Positions 61,534 through 64,000 of a stretch of DNA of 64,000 nucleotides are shown in pieces (the first letter of the stretch is position 1; the number at the start of each line of letters is the position of its first letter). Below the pieces are notes generated by a model. It had not been told where the DNA came from, did not search any database, and worked only from the letters and a program-made list of their open reading frames with translations. The DNA is from Astropecten irregularis (lineage: Eukaryota; Echinodermata; Asteroidea; Paxillosida; Astropectinidae). The translations under genes and the position numbers were made by a program. Where the stretch lies: positions 9,582,798 through 9,646,797 of the forward strand of contig OZ020260.1 in the NCBI GenBank assembly GCA_963971285.1. Reading direction: 5' to 3'.

Positions 61534-62635
61534 CTAGACATTGTGGTTGTGGGAACAACCACTAGGTGTTCGGGGTCTCATTTCGTAGTTGAACTGTTAT
61601 GTAAACATGTTGGAACGTATGTGATCAATTAATGACATATTGAAATACACTTACACTGCGTGATTAAATACTGATCATCCTGATTGCTTTTTTCGTACAC
61701 TGGTTGATCGGTATAGAAAATGGCTTTACCTTTAAAAAAGAATTATATCCAATGCATATTATGCATCACAAACAAAAATATAGTGGCCCTTGTGTCTTCT
61801 ATTTCTACCTCCATGCTCTGATCCATAAACCAAAATTCAATTTTGTTCATCATTATTATATTAGGACTTTCGTCAAATTTGATTTATGAGGTTTGAAAGA
61901 AAAGAATCTCTACAGTTATCATTGTATATCAGTCATCAGATGTATCCTGAGTTTCTTCATCATTTGAGTCATATGTCTGTTTAAAACCTTAGCTCATAAA
62001 ATGATATAATGCTCCCCCTTTGATTTTGTCTCCGTCATTTTTAAATTTTGAAACTAAACCCATTTTTCCGATATTACCACTTTATAAGTTGCATCAAACG
62101 TGTCCTCGTACTTGACATGAGCACTACTCCTCATTGAATGATATTTCATGGAGTTGAACAACACTATCCAATAATGAAAATCTATGTCAATCGTTTTGTC
62201 CGATTCTCACGATGGATGGGATAAAGTTATCTTTATAACAGTCGCCTTTGCTTGAACATCATTGTTCAATTTGCAACGTGTTTTTGCAAGCATAAATTAA
62301 TTAATTACAAAAGTGCATCACAAGAGGGCGCTGTTGTATTATTCCAACAACAGAGAAACGATCGAGCGTGAACGTTAGGTGTTATGCAGTTTATATATCA
62401 CACAAAATAATCACATATTGTATATCGCCATCACAGACAACAAAATTGAAGTTTTCAAAAGTTTCATGAAATGGTACGTTCTCCGGGATTACATACATTG
62501 AATCAATTCCTGCCAATATTTGAAAAAAAAAATTCAATCATAATGGTAATATCAAAATCGTAGGTCATGTGGTTCTGAAGTTATGGGGCACCAACCTTTT
62601 TCCTAAAAACGCTTTTAATTTGCCACTTTGTGTTT
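61534..62635 (+). mobile_element. Array element A10 (family A, long form, 3' truncated)
   Basis: It has the family A 5' end and the extra module seen in A2. The A body is missing except for a short piece (ATCGTAGGTCATGTGGTTCT, 62555-62630), and similarity then stops. There is no closing CTAG, so the right edge of the array is eroded. Confidence 0.7.
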
Positions 62636-62757
62636 TCGGGCATTAAAATTGGGGTGGGTGGCAACACGAAGCTAAAAATTAATTGTAATTGCCTTAATTT
62701 AATGTTTACAGCTTTTTCTGCGTGTTTTTGAAAGTTTTTGGACAATCACCGTATACG

Positions 62758-63207
62758 GGGTGCAGACCAGGAAATAGGCCTAGGCCCATTACGGTCCGCG
62801 GAGGCCATTAAATTTCTGTATACCTTCAAAATCTTTTCTATGGTGAGCCCTAAGTACGTGGGAAGTCCGACTTGTAGACAAATTGGATGGAACACGATTA
62901 CCAGGGGATGGTCTTTCACCTTTGAGCCATTTGGATGAAATCAGGCCTTAAATTCATTTTATTTTTGCCCTGTATGTTGGTCTGTCACCGGTCAATTGGG
63001 CCGTTTTAGGGGTATTTTTCTTTGAATGTACTTTTCGGCAAAAAGTCATGCGTTAACCTATAGGAAATTGAAAAGAAAATGAAAATTGAAGTTTTCACCT
63101 TTATTTTGCCGTATTGGTCGATTGCTTCAGAAACGTCTGAGTATTTTTAATAATTTTTGGGCATTTGGCGTGGAACCCTATGGGAATTTATTTACTGGTC
63201 TGCACCC
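62758..63207 (+). mobile_element. Diverged MITE with GGGTGCAGACCAG ends
   Basis: GGGGTGCAGACCAGGAAATA at the left is mirrored by ATTTACTGGTCTGCACCC at the right. The interior keeps GAAAAGAAAATGAAA and GGGAATTTATTTACT as in the other copies. It is the only copy outside the array. Confidence 0.65.
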
Positions 63208-63278
63208 GTGTACAAACGTTTTCAGGAGAACTATAGTTTGCTGCCCTCTTTCGACAGACTGCTCTAAAAGTTTCTCAA

Positions 63279-63421
63279 TAGCACTGTGCACTTGCGCTAA
63301 AAATAGCACAGAATCTCAGACAAACATTGTAACCGGCCATGCAAAGGTGTGGTGAGTGGGCCAGGGGGTATGGGTGCACGTGCATGCATGGTGTGACGCT
63401 ATTAGTGCGGAACGCTATTGG
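63279..63421 (-). repeat. Inverse copy of the 36440-36583 segment
   Basis: GCACTTGCGCTAAAAATAGC, CATTGTAACCGGCC and TGCATGCATGGTGTGACG match the other copy inverted. Confidence 0.75.
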
Positions 63422-64000
63422 ACACGGCGTGGTAGTTTGAGTACGATTGTGGATGACTATTTGATGTTGTTAGACAAGTTGCTGGCCTGATTGTTAGGAT
63501 AATTGTGGTGAGTATTAAGTTGTCATCTTTTCGTTTGAGTTTGTTTTTTGTTTGGTAGTTGTTCTGTTGTTTGGTGTCCATTTTTTATGAAGATTTATTT
63601 GATGAAATATGTTTGTTGGAAGTATTTTGTGTTTTTTGTGGATCTGTTTGTGTTATTTGTGTACTGAGGTTCTAGGTCTTTAAAAAAATCTGATTTTCTG
63701 GTTGGGGATGGGGACGACTAGGGGGGGGGATGGATTGTGGGAGAATTTGTGAAAGGGATGAATGCTTGCGGCTCCTTTTTCACGCTTTCCTCGTTTAACA
63801 CAAATGATGTGATATATAAATATATATTTCCAGTCCCATACGTTGCTCACTTTTTTTTTTAAATTTGATAGTGCATGCAAATGTATACAATTTTATCTTA
63901 AATGAATAGTTGGAAATCAAATTGAAATGTTAGCTACAAGATAGAGAGAATCATTTGATTCAGGTTTTTTTCATTGTACTTATATTTTGTGTTGTGTTAT
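63422..64000. other. Right edge of window, nothing recognised
   Basis: T/G-rich single-copy-looking sequence. A short piece at 63830-63855 (CAGTCCCATACGTTGC) resembles the T1 interior but is too short to call. Confidence 0.45.

Noticed and set aside
41187..62635. Array as LTR retrotransposons or a coding transposon cluster
   Set aside because: No long terminal repeats, primer-binding site, reverse transcriptase, Rep/helicase or transposase frame is present in any of the 18 elements.

Overview
The window is animal (metazoan) nuclear DNA. It holds two multi-exon genes with GT-AG introns, many short DNA-transposon and SINE copies, and a 21-kb block of repeats. Frequent TAGGCCTA-like motifs, the SINE types and the gene families suggest a marine deuterostome invertebrate, most likely an echinoderm. 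That placement is an inference of modest confidence.

Layout. 1-6082 is intergenic: a GGGGCCGTCC-type MITE and a cluster of TTAA-flanked MITEs. 6083-16390 (+) is a complete 13-exon gene for a dopamine beta-hydroxylase/MOXD1-family copper monooxygenase (624 aa; every exon phase fits). 16391-18249 separates two convergent genes. 18250-39606 (-) is a complete 13-exon single-domain M2 peptidase (650 aa; every phase fits). It carries several ACE2-type residues but has no collectrin domain and ends in a short hydrophobic tail. Its first intron (8.7 kb) holds a 30-bp minisatellite, a 20-bp satellite with a 160-bp higher-order unit, a long-TIR element, a decayed LINE and a SINE.

39607-41186 has the putative promoter of the peptidase gene and more MITEs. 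41187 to about 62635 is a head-to-tail array of 18 non-coding elements of three related families (A, B, C). All 17 junctions fall exactly at CTAG. The elements have a 5' hairpin, an A-rich 3' tail and, at six junctions, one to three copies of a 3' hairpin whose stem repeats a motif next to the 5' hairpin. B and C elements carry a 130-bp tandem repeat. The architecture resembles non-autonomous Helitron/Helentron (HINE) elements, but no transposase or helicase gene is present. 62636-64000 contains another MITE and an inverted copy of a segment from near 36.5 kb.

The two genes show no sign of a shared pathway. One would hydroxylate amines or similar substrates in the secretory pathway. The other would trim peptides at the cell surface. 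The least explained part of the window is the CTAG-joined array, with its compensating hairpin changes and its dense nuclear-receptor, ETS, CRE and CTCF-like motifs.
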